Assembly (NCBI RefSeq): GCF_023715325.1
Contig: NZ_JAMBNX010000006.1
Coordinates: 207,935-271,934 of the forward strand
Reading direction: 5' to 3'
DNA length: 64,000 nt
Origin: Agromyces mediolanus
GTDB lineage: Bacteria; Actinomycetota; Actinomycetes; Actinomycetales; Microbacteriaceae
This document shows positions 22,701 through 31,500 of the stretch, one piece after another. The translations under genes and the position numbers were made by a program. How positions within the stretch are numbered: position 1 is the first letter of the stretch; each line of letters starts with the position of its first letter. The notes beneath the pieces were generated by a model that saw only the letters and a program-made list of their open reading frames with translations, ran no database searches and was not told the origin of the DNA.

Positions 22701-25182
22701 GAGCCCGCTCGTCGTAACCGTCTCCGGTACGCTCGACCCGGCTCTCGCCACCGGCACGACGCTGCAGAACACGGCGAGCGCGACCGATGCCACCGGCGCA
22801 ACGGTGACTGCCGATGAGACCACGCAGGTCATCCGCGAGTCGACCTTCACCGTCGTGAAGACCCCGATGACCGATCCCGTCGTCGCGGGCGCCCCGCTCG
22901 ACTGGACCGTCGTCGTGGCGAACGAGGGACCGTCGGTCTCGGACGGCCCGGTCATGATCGAGACGCCCGACGCCGGGTACACGATCACCGCGATGTCCGG
23001 AGACGGGGCGACGTGCGAGGTCGCGACCCTCACGTGCGACCTCGGCACGCTGCCTCCCGACGGCACCGTCACGATCACCGTGAGCGGCACGGTCAGCGCC
23101 GACCGCCCGGCCGGCCCGCTCGTCAACCGCGCGACGGTGCTGAACCCGCAGGGCGAGGACCCGAGTGATGAGGCGCAGGTCGACGTGAGCCGGGTCGCCG
23201 ACCTGACGCTGATGAAGACGGCCGCACCCGAGCCGGTTCGCGCGGGCGACGTCGTGCTGTACACCCTCGTCGTCGGCAACACCGGCCCGTCGACCGCGAA
23301 CGACGTCGTGGTGGCTGACACGCTGCCGTCGGGCCTCACCTTCTTCGCCGGCCCCAGCACGGCGGGGTGCTCCGTCGCCGGTCAGGTCGTCTCCTGCCCG
23401 GTGGGCGCGCTCGCCGTCGGCGAGAGCCGGGTCATCGGCATCGCGGCATCCACCGACCCGACGTTCGACGGCGTCGTCACCAACACCGCGACCGCCGTCG
23501 GCACCGAGGACGACCCCGACGGCGCGACCGCGACGACCGACAGCACGGTGGTGCCCGAGGCGGCGGTCTCGCTCGAGAAGACCGGCGGCCCGGCGATCGC
23601 CGGGCAGAACCTCACGTGGACGCTGACCGTCTCGAACGCCGGTCCGTCGGCGGCCGCCGACCTCGTGCTCACCGACACGCTCGCCCCCTCGCTCGGCTTC
23701 GTGAGCGGCGTCGCCGACGACGGCACGGTCTGCTCCGCAGACGCACTCGTGGTGACCTGCGAGCTCGCCGATCTGGCGCCCAACGGGCAGACGATCGTCA
23801 CGATCGTCACCTCGACCTCGCCGAGCGCGGTGCCCCACGGCCAGGCATCGGTGACGGTCGGCAACACCGCGAGGGTGACCTCGTCGACGCCCGACGACGA
23901 TCCCGACGACAACACGGCGAACGCGCTCGCGGTCATCGCCGCCCTCGTGCACCTCACACCGTCGAAGTCGGGGCCCGCCGAGGTCATCGCGGGCACCGAC
24001 GGCAGCTACGTCCTCGGGGTCGCGAACTCGGGCCCCTCGACCGCGACGAACGTCGAGGTCGTCGACCGTCTCGACCCGTCGCTCACGTTCGACGCCGACG
24101 CATCCGACCCGGCCTGCACGCTCTCAGATCCCGGTCAGAACGAGGTGCGCTGCCGCGTCGACGAGCTCGGGGTCGGCGACTCCGCGACGTTCACCGTCGT
24201 GGTGCGCTTCGACCCGAGCATCGCGCCGGGCTCGCTCATCGTGAACGCGGCGGCGGGCGTCGCGGACCAGACGGACATCGGCTTCGAGCCGCCCGCCTCC
24301 GTCACCACGCTCGTGCAGTCGCAGGCTGACGTGTCGATCGAGAAGCGAGTGACGTCACCGATCGCCGCGGGCGAGGAGGCGGTCTACACCATCGTCGTCT
24401 CGAACACGGGCCCGTCATCGGCGCTCGGCGTTCGGTTCTCCGACGTGGGGCCTGCCGACGGCCTCCTGGGCGGCGGCCTCCAGCGCGGCCTCAAGGGTGC
24501 ACCTGACTGCCCCGTCGAGGGCATCAGGTTCGAGTGCACCATCCCACAGCTCCTGCCGGGCGAGTCCATCACGATCACCATGTCGACCGGTACCGATCCG
24601 GCGCTGCCCGACGGAACGGAGATCACGAACGTCGCGACCGTCGAGTCGGACACCCCCGACATGGTCACCGAGAACAACGCCGACGAGTCGACGCTCGTGA
24701 TCGTGCGGCAGTCGACGCTCTCGCTCACCAAGGTCGCGTCGGTCGACGCCGCGCGCCCCGGCGCGTCCGTCGACTGGACCCTCGTCGTCGGCAACGGGGG
24801 CCCGTCGGTCGCCGACGAGACCGTGGTCACCGACACGCTGCCCGACGGCCTCGTGCTCACCGCGGCCCCGTCCGGCTGCACCGTTTCGACCGCGACGGTG
24901 ACCTGCGAGGTCGGCGCTCTCGCTCCCGGGGAGACGTCGACGATCGTGCTGGGCACCCGAGTCGCCGATGGCGCAGACGGGCCCGTGACGAACTCGGCGT
25001 CGGCATCGGCGACCGGTGCCGAGGGCGTGACGGCGACGGCGACGCTCCTCGTCGATGCCGACGCGCAGCCGCCGATCGCTTCCACCGGATGGGCGAACGG
25101 CTGGCTCGCCGTCGTTGCGATGCTGCTCATCGGAGCGGGCGGGCTTGGCGTGACGCTGGTGCGCCGCCGACCGCCTGCGTGA
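19789..25182 (+). CDS. Giant cell-surface protein with 11 DUF11 repeats and xAxTG-type anchor
   Basis: This protein has 1797 residues. A signal peptide covers about 1-33 (VGIVATALVALTLVLV ending PPAQA). A unique N-terminal domain (about 34-390) has several Cys residues and motifs such as GGNNFYQAGYSSVWSRIG. Eleven DUF11 repeats of about 120 residues follow from near residue 393, each with the pattern K-x(n)-VxAG-x-Y-x-V-x-N-x-GPS and a closing D-N-x-S/A. The C-terminus has IASTG (1763-1767), a hydrophobic helix and RRRPP, which fits a sortase signal of the xAxTG type. Earlier in-frame starts (19669) lie before the signal peptide and are unlikely. It is probably an adhesin or stalk on the cell wall. 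Confidence 0.88.
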   Translation: MREWLKRTVGIVATALVALTLVLVPQAPPAQATTITSPGPLSSIVVGPDLNCAVNHVLDSSPEWYGGTACGTFASLNGTLFGPQDVPAGGGASPRTRWLMVSQTATTGSGTVGDPYTVVTVVRSTTGVELTQTDRYVVGNEFYDTSLSIANPTAVQQLGTIYTAGDCYLQNSDLGYGKIFGTSPACATSTLPGSRLEQLIPRTGGNNFYQAGYSSVWSRIGAQQPFPDTCACNSYIDNGIGISWPLNIAPGGTSVFEWTTAFSPAGVVPMTITATADVASVLPGAADGYTLRVSNPNATSGVLDELTVTLPDGFAYTPGSTTGFTTSDPVVSGNTLTFSGPFTVPPNGLISVHFGVAAGTIPGTYTIDASGTSPDFDVSGTTNAAPITVLAVSDLSVAKTTATPTVVAGGAPIVFDVVATNAGPGTAPNVQVTDTVPPGMTFSASASSPTCFVLSGQVRCSVASLAPGASASFQIAFTAAGTTSGTFSNTAVVSGDVQDGNLSNNSSTANFTVERRVDVSVTKSASPTTVAAGAVTTYTMTVHNAGPSSANYTLVDSLPVGVTATSITGSGCTITPSPRCSGVLAAGASTVVTLQATVAPGAAAGTVLVNSAAVTTPQIETVTDNNIATASNTVSRSANLAILKALSSGLVAGYPAVYTLDVTNAGPSSATNVVVTDPVPAGLTFDPLVSSPACSLVGADVMCTSATLAPTSTLRFVIGFTLPADTPAGMSIANTATVASDEPDPAPADNTSTSTADVSRLVDLVASKTTVGGVVVAGGAIDYDVTVTNRGPSLATEVKLTDPAPAGVTWTAAASTAGPTADCTVDAASVACTITELQPGETAAVRLTGTLASSLPAGPVSNTVTATSAEPEATPDDNTADDSVNVAVESGLELHKEDSAPTGVAGAGFGYTFTLINRGPSDAVDATLTDTLPTELRDPVIVSQPAGDPCSITDGELDCSFGTVPADPDGTSPLVVTVSGTLDPALATGTTLQNTASATDATGATVTADETTQVIRESTFTVVKTPMTDPVVAGAPLDWTVVVANEGPSVSDGPVMIETPDAGYTITAMSGDGATCEVATLTCDLGTLPPDGTVTITVSGTVSADRPAGPLVNRATVLNPQGEDPSDEAQVDVSRVADLTLMKTAAPEPVRAGDVVLYTLVVGNTGPSTANDVVVADTLPSGLTFFAGPSTAGCSVAGQVVSCPVGALAVGESRVIGIAASTDPTFDGVVTNTATAVGTEDDPDGATATTDSTVVPEAAVSLEKTGGPAIAGQNLTWTLTVSNAGPSAAADLVLTDTLAPSLGFVSGVADDGTVCSADALVVTCELADLAPNGQTIVTIVTSTSPSAVPHGQASVTVGNTARVTSSTPDDDPDDNTANALAVIAALVHLTPSKSGPAEVIAGTDGSYVLGVANSGPSTATNVEVVDRLDPSLTFDADASDPACTLSDPGQNEVRCRVDELGVGDSATFTVVVRFDPSIAPGSLIVNAAAGVADQTDIGFEPPASVTTLVQSQADVSIEKRVTSPIAAGEEAVYTIVVSNTGPSSALGVRFSDVGPADGLLGGGLQRGLKGAPDCPVEGIRFECTIPQLLPGESITITMSTGTDPALPDGTEITNVATVESDTPDMVTENNADESTLVIVRQSTLSLTKVASVDAARPGASVDWTLVVGNGGPSVADETVVTDTLPDGLVLTAAPSGCTVSTATVTCEVGALAPGETSTIVLGTRVADGADGPVTNSASASATGAEGVTATATLLVDADAQPPIASTGWANGWLAVVAMLLIGAGGLGVTLVRRRPPA

Positions 25183-25271
25183 GCGATGCGCGCGTTCAGG
25201 TCGGGAGGTACTCAATTCCAGCGCGATCGGGGTCTCGTAGAGGCCTGGCCCGCCTATAGCGCAGCAGCGCC

Positions 25272-25306
25272 ATACCGAAGGATAGTCACCTAACCTTTGG
25301 TATAAT
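25272..25306 (+). promoter_or_regulatory. Fic promoter with overlapping palindrome; leaderless start
   Basis: The imperfect inverted repeat ATACCGAAGGATAG-TCAC-CTAACCTTTGGTAT (25272-25303, 12 of 14 arm pairs) ends inside a perfect -10 box TATAAT (25301-25306). The start codon ATG is at 25313, so the transcript would begin at or next to the ATG. The overlap suggests repression by a DNA-binding protein. Confidence 0.65.
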
Positions 25307-25312
25307 CGAACC

Positions 25313-26533
25313 ATGCCTGCAGATCCCGCCCGTCCGGCCGAGCCGCCCGGCTCGGCCACCTGGCCGCCGCTCGGGTACGAAGCCCGCCCCTGGGTGCGCA
25401 GCGGCGACGAGCTCGGATCGAGGCGTGCGCTGCGTGCAGCTCGAGGTGACTACCTTGCGGCCGTCCCGCCGTTCATCGCGGATGCCCGGGTCGCGCTCGA
25501 GCCAGACACGCTCGCGCTGGCCGACGATGCGAGCCAGGAGCTGGCGCGCTTCGATGCCGAGGCTGGGATGATCGCGGCGCCCTTCGCGTCGATCCTCCTG
25601 CGCACGGAGTCCGCCTCGAGCTCCGAGGTCGAGAACCTGACCTCGAGCGCGAAGCAGGTCGCCCTCGCGGAGATCGGTCAAGCGAGGTCCGAGAACGCGC
25701 GCCTCGTCGTCGCGAACGTGCGCGCCATGCGCGCAGCGATCAGCATGGCCGATCGCCTGGACGAGGCATCGATCCTCGCGATGCACGACGCGCTGCTGCG
25801 CGAGAGCGCACCCGAGTACGTGGGGCACTGGCGCGGCGAGCAGGTCTGGATCGGCGGCGGCAGCATCTCGCCGCACGCGGCGACGTTCGTGCCGCCTCAT
25901 CACGTCCGGGTGCCGGCGCTCATGGGAGACCTCGTGTCGTTCGCCGCGCGCGCGGACGTACCGGTGCTCGTGCAGGCTGCGATCGCGCATGCGCAGTTCG
26001 AGACCATCCACCCGTTCCCCGACGGCAACGGCCGCACCGGGCGAGCGCTGCTGCAGGGCATGCTGCGCCACGGTGGGCTCACGCGGAACGTCGCCGTGCC
26101 CGTGTCAGCGGGCCTCCTGCGAGACACCGATGGCTACTTCGCTGCGCTCACTGCGTTCCGAGCGGGAGATCCCGACGCGATCGTCGCCTCGGTCGCCAAC
26201 GCCGTGTTCAGCGCCGTGCAGAACGGCCGCCGGCTCGTTGACGACATCGAGGCTGCCATGGCGGGCTGGGCCGAGCGGGTGACCGCCCGCAGCGACTCCG
26301 CGGTGCACCGTGTGAAGCAGTACCTGCCGATGCAGCCGGTCGTGAACGCGAAGACGGTCGCCCAGGAGCTCGGCATCAGCGACGTCGCGGCGCAGAACGC
26401 CATCGACCGGCTGGTCGACGCCGGCGTGCTCACGAAGATCAGCGAGGGCCGTCGCAACCGGCTCTGGCAAGCCGGCGAGATCCTCGCTGCACTCGACGCC
26501 TTCGGTGAACGAGCACGACGCCGGCGCGGCTAG
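25313..26533 (+). CDS. Fic-family AMP transferase with self-inhibitory helix and winged HTH
   Basis: This 406-residue protein has the catalytic loop HPFPDGNGRTGR (233-244), a complete HPFx(D/E)GNGRxxR motif for transferring AMP or another nucleotide moiety to hydroxyl side chains. The N-terminal helix SSEVEN (103-108) fits the inhibitory (S/T)xxxE(G/N) motif of class II Fic proteins. The C-terminal 90 residues hold a winged helix-turn-helix (VNAKTVAQELGISDVAAQNAIDRLVDAGVLTKI). The protein could therefore bind its own promoter palindrome. It stands alone, so this is a single-gene Fic rather than a toxin-antitoxin pair. The target protein is unknown. Confidence 0.92.
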   Translation: MPADPARPAEPPGSATWPPLGYEARPWVRSGDELGSRRALRAARGDYLAAVPPFIADARVALEPDTLALADDASQELARFDAEAGMIAAPFASILLRTESASSSEVENLTSSAKQVALAEIGQARSENARLVVANVRAMRAAISMADRLDEASILAMHDALLRESAPEYVGHWRGEQVWIGGGSISPHAATFVPPHHVRVPALMGDLVSFAARADVPVLVQAAIAHAQFETIHPFPDGNGRTGRALLQGMLRHGGLTRNVAVPVSAGLLRDTDGYFAALTAFRAGDPDAIVASVANAVFSAVQNGRRLVDDIEAAMAGWAERVTARSDSAVHRVKQYLPMQPVVNAKTVAQELGISDVAAQNAIDRLVDAGVLTKISEGRRNRLWQAGEILAALDAFGERARRRRG

Positions 26534-26599
26534 AACTCGACCCACCTCGTGACCCCTGCAACCCAAGGTGAGAGGGGGCGTTCTCGTAGCGCCAGACTG

Positions 26600-27352
26600 C
26601 TACCCGGCGATGAGCGCCCGCTTGACGCGGCCGGCGAATCGGCGCGCCTGCTGGAGGAGCGACGGTGGGGCGATGATCTCGACGACCGGCTCCGGCATCG
26701 GCTCCGGGGTGATGCTCTCGGGCACGTCGGTGTTCTGCTGGACGTGCTTGTACAGCCACCGGACGTTGCGGCGGACGACGCGGGCCGGGTTGCCGACGGC
26801 GACGACGTTCGCAGGGATGGGGCGTCCAGCGGTGACGACCGTCTGGGCGCCGAGAATCGAACCTGACTCGATGTGTGAGCCGGGAAGGATCGTGGCGCCT
26901 CGGCCGGTCCATACTCCGTCGGCCACCGTCGTGCTCTGAGCGCGGTTCAGGCGGGCGCCGGTGGCGAGATCGTAGAACGGGTGCGCGTCGTCGGAGCGGA
27001 CGATGTTGTATGCGCCGATGAGGCACCGGGTTCCGATCGAGAGTGTCGCGCCTTCGGCGGTGGACAGCTCGGTCTGCGGACCGACGAAGGTGCCGTCGCC
27101 GATGCGGATGGTCGCATTGTCGCCGAGGAGGATGTGGACGCCGGCGAGGTTCGCGTTCGCGCCGATCGTGACGTCGCCGTTCACGCGGCGGAACTCGAGG
27201 TTGCCGCGGAGCTTCGCGGACTTCCCGACGCGGAGGGTGCAGTCCTGCGCGTTCGCGGTGAAGCGGACGTTGAAGCTGTCGGGGATCGGGTCGTGGCCGA
27301 GGATGCGGTTGCCGCGGTCGTCGCTGTAGAGCACGGTCTCGGCTTCACCCAT
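26600..27352 (-). CDS. Acyltransferase with left-handed beta-helix (hexapeptide repeats)
   Basis: This 250-residue protein has hexapeptide repeats [LIV]-G-x4 between about 40 and 190 (GDVTIGANANLAGVHILLGDNATIRIGDGTFVG split over several turns), and a catalytic-type His in SDDAHPFYD. The end of the helix, GNPARVVRRNVRWLYK, is typical of the CatB/WbbJ acetyltransferase group that acetylates sugars. The C-terminal 40 residues are Pro-rich and end with a basic helix. No partner genes for polysaccharide synthesis are close by, so the substrate stays open. Confidence 0.87.
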   Translation of the reverse strand: MGEAETVLYSDDRGNRILGHDPIPDSFNVRFTANAQDCTLRVGKSAKLRGNLEFRRVNGDVTIGANANLAGVHILLGDNATIRIGDGTFVGPQTELSTAEGATLSIGTRCLIGAYNIVRSDDAHPFYDLATGARLNRAQSTTVADGVWTGRGATILPGSHIESGSILGAQTVVTAGRPIPANVVAVGNPARVVRRNVRWLYKHVQQNTDVPESITPEPMPEPVVEIIAPPSLLQQARRFAGRVKRALIAG

Positions 27353-27464
27353 GGGCGCATCCTATCTCTCGGCCGGTTCGGTGGGAGGCCGCACGGTGCG
27401 CGCGTATTTCGAACGGTTGCCTCGGGCGGCGGCGCGCGCGGCCGGAACCTGTCATCCTCGTTCC

Positions 27465-28451
27465 ATGCCGAGTCTTCGATCGCCGCGTGACGTGCATGGG
27501 GAGGTCGCGGTGCGGTTCGACCGCTTCGGGTCCGTGGACCAGCTGGCGCTGCGCCCCGTCGCGGCGGTCGTGCTCGCGCCGGATCAGGTGCGGATCCGGG
27601 TGACCGTCGCCGGGCTGAATCCGGTGGACTGGCAGATCGTCGAGTCCCCGTCGCTCGCCGCCGCGTTCGGGATCGCCGTTCCCGCCGGATACGGGAACGA
27701 CTTCGCCGGCGTCGTCGTCGAGACCGGCGAAGCGGTGACGAGGTGGCGGGTCGGCGATCGGGTGTTCGGTGGAGCGCGGGGACGCGCCGTCGCGTCGTCC
27801 GTCGTGCTCGAGGAACGGCATCCGAGCCTGCACCGCACGCCGGACGGCGTGGACGACCTGACCGCGGGCGTCCTGGACATCGCCGGACGGACCGCGTCCG
27901 CCGTGGCGAGGGCCCTGGCGGTCGCACCCGGCGAGACGGTCCTGGTCGGTGGCGCGGGCGGCGGGGTCGGCTCGATCCTGACGCAGCTGCTCGTGCACGC
28001 CGGCGCGCAGGTGGTCGGCACGGGCTCGGCGTCGTCGGCTCCGTTCCTCCGATCCATCGGCGCGGAACCGCTCACCTACGGCGAGGGGCTCGCCGGCGCC
28101 CTGCGGGCCTCCGGAGCTCGCATCGCCGCTGCGGCCGATCTGCACGGCGTGGCCACCGCGCTCGCCGCCCGCGAGCTCGGCGTCCCCGCCCGTCGTATCG
28201 TCACGATCGAGTCCGAGGACCCGCCCGCGGGCGTCGTCTCCGTCAACGGGTCCGATGCCCACCCCGGCGACCTTCAGCGGATCCTCGCCCTCGTCGTCGA
28301 GGGGCGCCTCACCGTCCCCATCGCCGGGGTGTACCCGGTCGAGCGGTTCTCGGACGCCATCGCGCAGCAGCGGAGCCGCCATGCGCGGGGCAAGATCGCC
28401 ATCGTGCTCCCGGCGGACCCGCCGGCTAGCGTCGCTGACGCCAGCGGCTGA
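27465..28451 (+). CDS. NADP-dependent oxidoreductase, zinc-independent MDR (quinone reductase-like)
   Basis: This 328-residue MDR-family protein has the GroES-like half AGLNPVDWQIVES with PAGYGNDFAGVV, then a Rossmann half with LVGGAGGGVGSILTQLL for NADP binding. The Cys/His zinc ligands of alcohol dehydrogenases are absent, as in quinone oxidoreductases. The C-terminus VYPVERFSDAIAQQRSRHARGKIAIVL is typical. The start at 27465 (MPSLRSPRD) is chosen by similarity to the family start; there is no clear ribosome site and the leader is short. Its 3' end overlaps the convergent permease gene by 26 bp. Confidence 0.88.
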   Translation: MPSLRSPRDVHGEVAVRFDRFGSVDQLALRPVAAVVLAPDQVRIRVTVAGLNPVDWQIVESPSLAAAFGIAVPAGYGNDFAGVVVETGEAVTRWRVGDRVFGGARGRAVASSVVLEERHPSLHRTPDGVDDLTAGVLDIAGRTASAVARALAVAPGETVLVGGAGGGVGSILTQLLVHAGAQVVGTGSASSAPFLRSIGAEPLTYGEGLAGALRASGARIAAAADLHGVATALAARELGVPARRIVTIESEDPPAGVVSVNGSDAHPGDLQRILALVVEGRLTVPIAGVYPVERFSDAIAQQRSRHARGKIAIVLPADPPASVADASG

Positions 28452-29928
28452 CCCCGACGACGAGGAGCACGGCCGCCGCTCCGGCGGCCGGGAGGGGGCT
28501 GACGAGGACGAGGGCGGCTGCGGCGCCCGAGAGGGCGACGAGCAGCAGGGCGTCGAGTGCCCACGCCATCCGCACGGCCGCGGCGAGGTCGCCCACCGGG
28601 GTCGGGACCGGTGCGAGCAGTGCGGGCGGCATCGGCCCCTTGAGCGCGGCGTCGACACGTGCGAGCAGGGCGAGCGGGCCGAGCACGAGCGCGCCGGCGA
28701 GCGGCCCGAGGGGTGGGATGCCCGTCACGAGCGAGGTCGCGACGGCGGCGGTGAGGAGCACCACGAGCGTCAGGATCGTCGGGAAGAGGAGGTGCCTGGC
28801 GAGGAGTTGCTCGTCCCCGATCCCGTAGAGCGGGAGCCCGGCGGAGATGCTCGCCGCGTGCCGGAGGCCGTCGGTGAGCGGGCCGAGGCCGGCGAACAGG
28901 ACCGTTCCGGCGGCGGCCCCGAGCGCCCATCCCGCTGCCGCCGGGGCGAAGGCGAGGGCGAGCAGCGTGCCGGCCGCGGCGACGACGAGGACGCCGATGG
29001 CGAGGCGGCCGGGTGTCCGGACCGCGCCGATCGCGTCGCGCACGAGGAAGACCACGGCCGGGTGCCCGGGCGCTCGGACGGCTCGGAGCCGCCGGCCGCG
29101 GCGCGGCCATCGCTGATAGACCGACACGGCGGCGCTGAAGTCCATGCCGCCAGCGTGCGTGGTCGCCGAGTCCCAGCGCACCGACTGGGCCAGCAACTCC
29201 CGGAGGCGGAGCCGGTTCAGCAGCGGCGGGATGGCGCAGACGAGTGCCGCGCTGAGCGCCCCCAGGGCCGTCAGCGCGGCGACCGCGGATGACCCGCCGG
29301 CGAGGGGGTACGCGAGGCCGACCCATCCCCACGGCGTGAACGGCTGCAGGGCCGGGGCGGCCGCGGTGGCCGCTCCGAGCGCGCACACGACGACGGCCGC
29401 CGGCACCGCCGTGCGCGGGAGGGCCTGCCCGGCGAGCCAGGCGACCGTGGCGATCACGCCGACGAGGGCGCCGACCACGAGGAACAGCCCCGCGTCGAGC
29501 GGGTCCGCCAGTCGGGCGCTGACGAGGGCGGCGCCGAGCAGCCCGGCGGCCGCGGTGGTCAGCGCCGTGACGAGCGCGCCGGCGCGCAGCACCGGCCCGC
29601 GGAACGCCTCGGCGGCGGGGAGGCCGCTCGTGGCGAGCGCGTGCGTGAGGAACGGCGGCCGCACGGCCGGGCCGCGGTCGCGACCGAGGAGCAGTGCGCC
29701 CGCCCAGAGCGCCGCCACCACGAGGATCGCCGTCTCCGGCGCGGTGCCTGCGGAGATCGCGGCGATCCCCTCCGGGCTCGTCACGCCGAGCCAGGCGGCC
29801 CGGACGACCGGGATCACCGTCACCAGCGCGACCATCAGTGCGAGGTAGACCGCGTACGCCCCATCCCGCCCCGTGCGGACGTTGCGGGCGCGCCAGATCC
29901 CGATCGCTGCTCGGACGCGGCCGGTCAC
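28426..29928 (-). CDS. ABC exporter permease, multi-pass membrane protein
   Basis: This 500-residue, very hydrophobic protein has about 12 likely membrane helices, and a charged loop around residues 240-290 between two halves. No catalytic motif is seen. The start overlaps the ATP-binding protein's stop in an ATGA (29925-29928), so the two are co-translated and form one ABC transporter. The substrate is unknown; export is more likely than import, since there is no substrate-binding protein. Confidence 0.8.
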   Translation of the reverse strand: MTGRVRAAIGIWRARNVRTGRDGAYAVYLALMVALVTVIPVVRAAWLGVTSPEGIAAISAGTAPETAILVVAALWAGALLLGRDRGPAVRPPFLTHALATSGLPAAEAFRGPVLRAGALVTALTTAAAGLLGAALVSARLADPLDAGLFLVVGALVGVIATVAWLAGQALPRTAVPAAVVVCALGAATAAAPALQPFTPWGWVGLAYPLAGGSSAVAALTALGALSAALVCAIPPLLNRLRLRELLAQSVRWDSATTHAGGMDFSAAVSVYQRWPRRGRRLRAVRAPGHPAVVFLVRDAIGAVRTPGRLAIGVLVVAAAGTLLALAFAPAAAGWALGAAAGTVLFAGLGPLTDGLRHAASISAGLPLYGIGDEQLLARHLLFPTILTLVVLLTAAVATSLVTGIPPLGPLAGALVLGPLALLARVDAALKGPMPPALLAPVPTPVGDLAAAVRMAWALDALLLVALSGAAAALVLVSPLPAAGAAAVLLVVGVSRWRQRR

Positions 29929-30563
29929 GCTGCGGCATCCAGCCAGAGCGTGCGATCGGCGAGTCCGTCCGCGAGTGCCGGACTGTGGGTGGCGACGACG
30001 ATCGTCGCCCCGTCGTCGCGCCGGGCGCGCAGCACCCGGATCACGGACTCGACGTGCTCCGGGTCCAGCCGCTGTTCGGGCTCGTCGAGGATCAGCACCT
30101 CGAACGGCCTGGCGAGGACCAGGGCGAGACCGAACAACTGGGTCTGCCCCGACGAGAGTTCGTGCGGGAACCGCCGCCCCAGGGCGGTCAGCGCCAGCTC
30201 CGCGATCACCCGATCCGCGAGCGCCGCGGCATCGCGGGGGTCGTCCAGCCAGGTCGTGGCGACCAGGAGCACATGGTCGGAGACGGTGAGATCGGGCGCC
30301 ATCGGCGGCAGGCCGATCATCGCGGCGACCCGACGGCGGAAGTCGCGGTCGCGCGGGGCGACGGCTGCGCCGCCGATCCGCACGGTGCCCTGGGAGGGGT
30401 TCCTGGCGCCGGCCAGCACGCCGAGCAGCGTCGACTTGCCGCTGCCGTTCCTGCCTCGGATCGCCAGGACGGCACCGCGCGGGGCGGTCATCGTCACGGC
30501 CGGCAGGAGCGTCACTTCGCCCGCGGTCACGACGACGTCATCCACCTCGATCATGGGAGCCAT
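29925..30563 (-). CDS. ABC transporter ATP-binding protein
   Basis: This 212-residue ATPase has Walker A GRNGSGKST (37-45), the signature LSSGQ, Walker B VLILDEPEQ and the switch His in VATHSPAL. The Q-loop region is short. A second Met at 30554 is an alternative start. The stop of the SDR gene lies 4 bp upstream and the permease overlaps downstream, so the three genes form one operon. Confidence 0.9.
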   Translation of the reverse strand: MAPMIEVDDVVVTAGEVTLLPAVTMTAPRGAVLAIRGRNGSGKSTLLGVLAGARNPSQGTVRIGGAAVAPRDRDFRRRVAAMIGLPPMAPDLTVSDHVLLVATTWLDDPRDAAALADRVIAELALTALGRRFPHELSSGQTQLFGLALVLARPFEVLILDEPEQRLDPEHVESVIRVLRARRDDGATIVVATHSPALADGLADRTLWLDAAA

Positions 30564-30567
30564 CCTC

Positions 30568-31434
30568 TCAAACGGGCGCGGCGTCCTCTCGGGCGATCCG
30601 GCGTGACTCGCGCAGGAGCGCCAGGATCTCGCGCGGGCGATAGCGCAGGAACAGGCGCTGCGGCCGCGTGCCGCGGACCAGGGCGTCCGTCCCGCCGTCG
30701 CAGTAGATGAGCTGGCCGGTCATGAAGCGGTTCTCGGGCGACACGGCGTGAGCGAGCAGCGCGGCGACGGGCGCGACGGGTCCCGGCGCGCCCATCGGCT
30801 GCGGCAGCGCCGTCTCCAGGAGCTGCCGCTCGCGGTCCCACGTCCGCAGCACGAGTTCGGTGCCGATGATCCCGGGGGCCACGGCGTTCAGGACGATGCC
30901 CGAACCGGCCCATTCGGCCTGTACCGAAGCGGTCCGCACCCAGTGGTTGAGCGCGATCTTGCTGGAGCGGTAGAGCTGGCTGCCCCGCCTGGTGCGGATC
31001 AGCCGGTTCGCGACGGCGAGCGCCTTCGCCTCGTCCCCGCTGAGGCAGGCGCGCACCAGTGGCCCACTGCCGCGGTTCAGGGTGGAGGACGACGAGACGA
31101 CCACCGCGGCCGGCGCAGGCGATTGGGCGAGCAGCGGGCGGAGCCCGTCGAGGACGGCGACGGTGCCGAAGTGATTCAGCGCGACCGTCTCCGCCCGCGG
31201 GGCACCGAGCCCGGCTGCGGCGACGATGCCGTCCACCCGGCCCCCGCTCAGCGAGCCGACCTCGTCGACGAGGCGCGCGCGGCCGTCGGCGCTCGCCAGG
31301 TCCGCGCGGACTTCGACGCCCGTGCCGAGACCGCAGCGGATCACCCGCCCCCGCGCGGCGAGGAGTTCGGCCACCGCGCTGCCGAGGCCCGAGTCCGCTC
31401 CCGTCACGACGTATGTCCGCGTGTCCGATTCCAT
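30568..31434 (-). CDS. SDR-family oxidoreductase with long C-terminal tail
   Basis: This 288-residue protein has the cofactor site VVTGADSGLGSAVAELL (TGAxxGLG), the catalytic Tyr-Lys in LYRSSKIALN (YxxxK) with Ser in VVVSSSSTL, and the SDR C-terminus FMTGQLIYCDGGTDAL. It resembles hydroxysteroid dehydrogenases in having a shortened N-half. The 30-residue basic tail after DAL is unusual. It is the first gene of the SDR-ABC-permease operon and is divergent from a TetR gene, with a perfect palindrome between them. Confidence 0.88.
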   Translation of the reverse strand: MESDTRTYVVTGADSGLGSAVAELLAARGRVIRCGLGTGVEVRADLASADGRARLVDEVGSLSGGRVDGIVAAAGLGAPRAETVALNHFGTVAVLDGLRPLLAQSPAPAAVVVSSSSTLNRGSGPLVRACLSGDEAKALAVANRLIRTRRGSQLYRSSKIALNHWVRTASVQAEWAGSGIVLNAVAPGIIGTELVLRTWDRERQLLETALPQPMGAPGPVAPVAALLAHAVSPENRFMTGQLIYCDGGTDALVRGTRPQRLFLRYRPREILALLRESRRIAREDAAPV

Positions 31435-31454
31435 AGCGACAGCATGGTGCAAAG

Positions 31455-31470
31455 ATTGCAGATCTGCAAT
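31455..31470. promoter_or_regulatory. Perfect 16-bp palindrome, TetR operator
   Basis: ATTGCAGATCTGCAAT lies in the 66-bp gap between the SDR operon and the divergent TetR gene. A perfect palindrome in this place is a very likely binding site for the TetR dimer. Confidence 0.8.
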
Positions 31471-31500
31471 TTGTGGGCGGATCGCGGCTAGACTCGACCC

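Noticed and set aside
21115..23952. Open frame of 945 codons on the minus strand across the DUF11 gene
   Set aside because: Composition is Arg/Gly/Asp-rich without domain sense, and the sense strand encodes clear DUF11 repeats.
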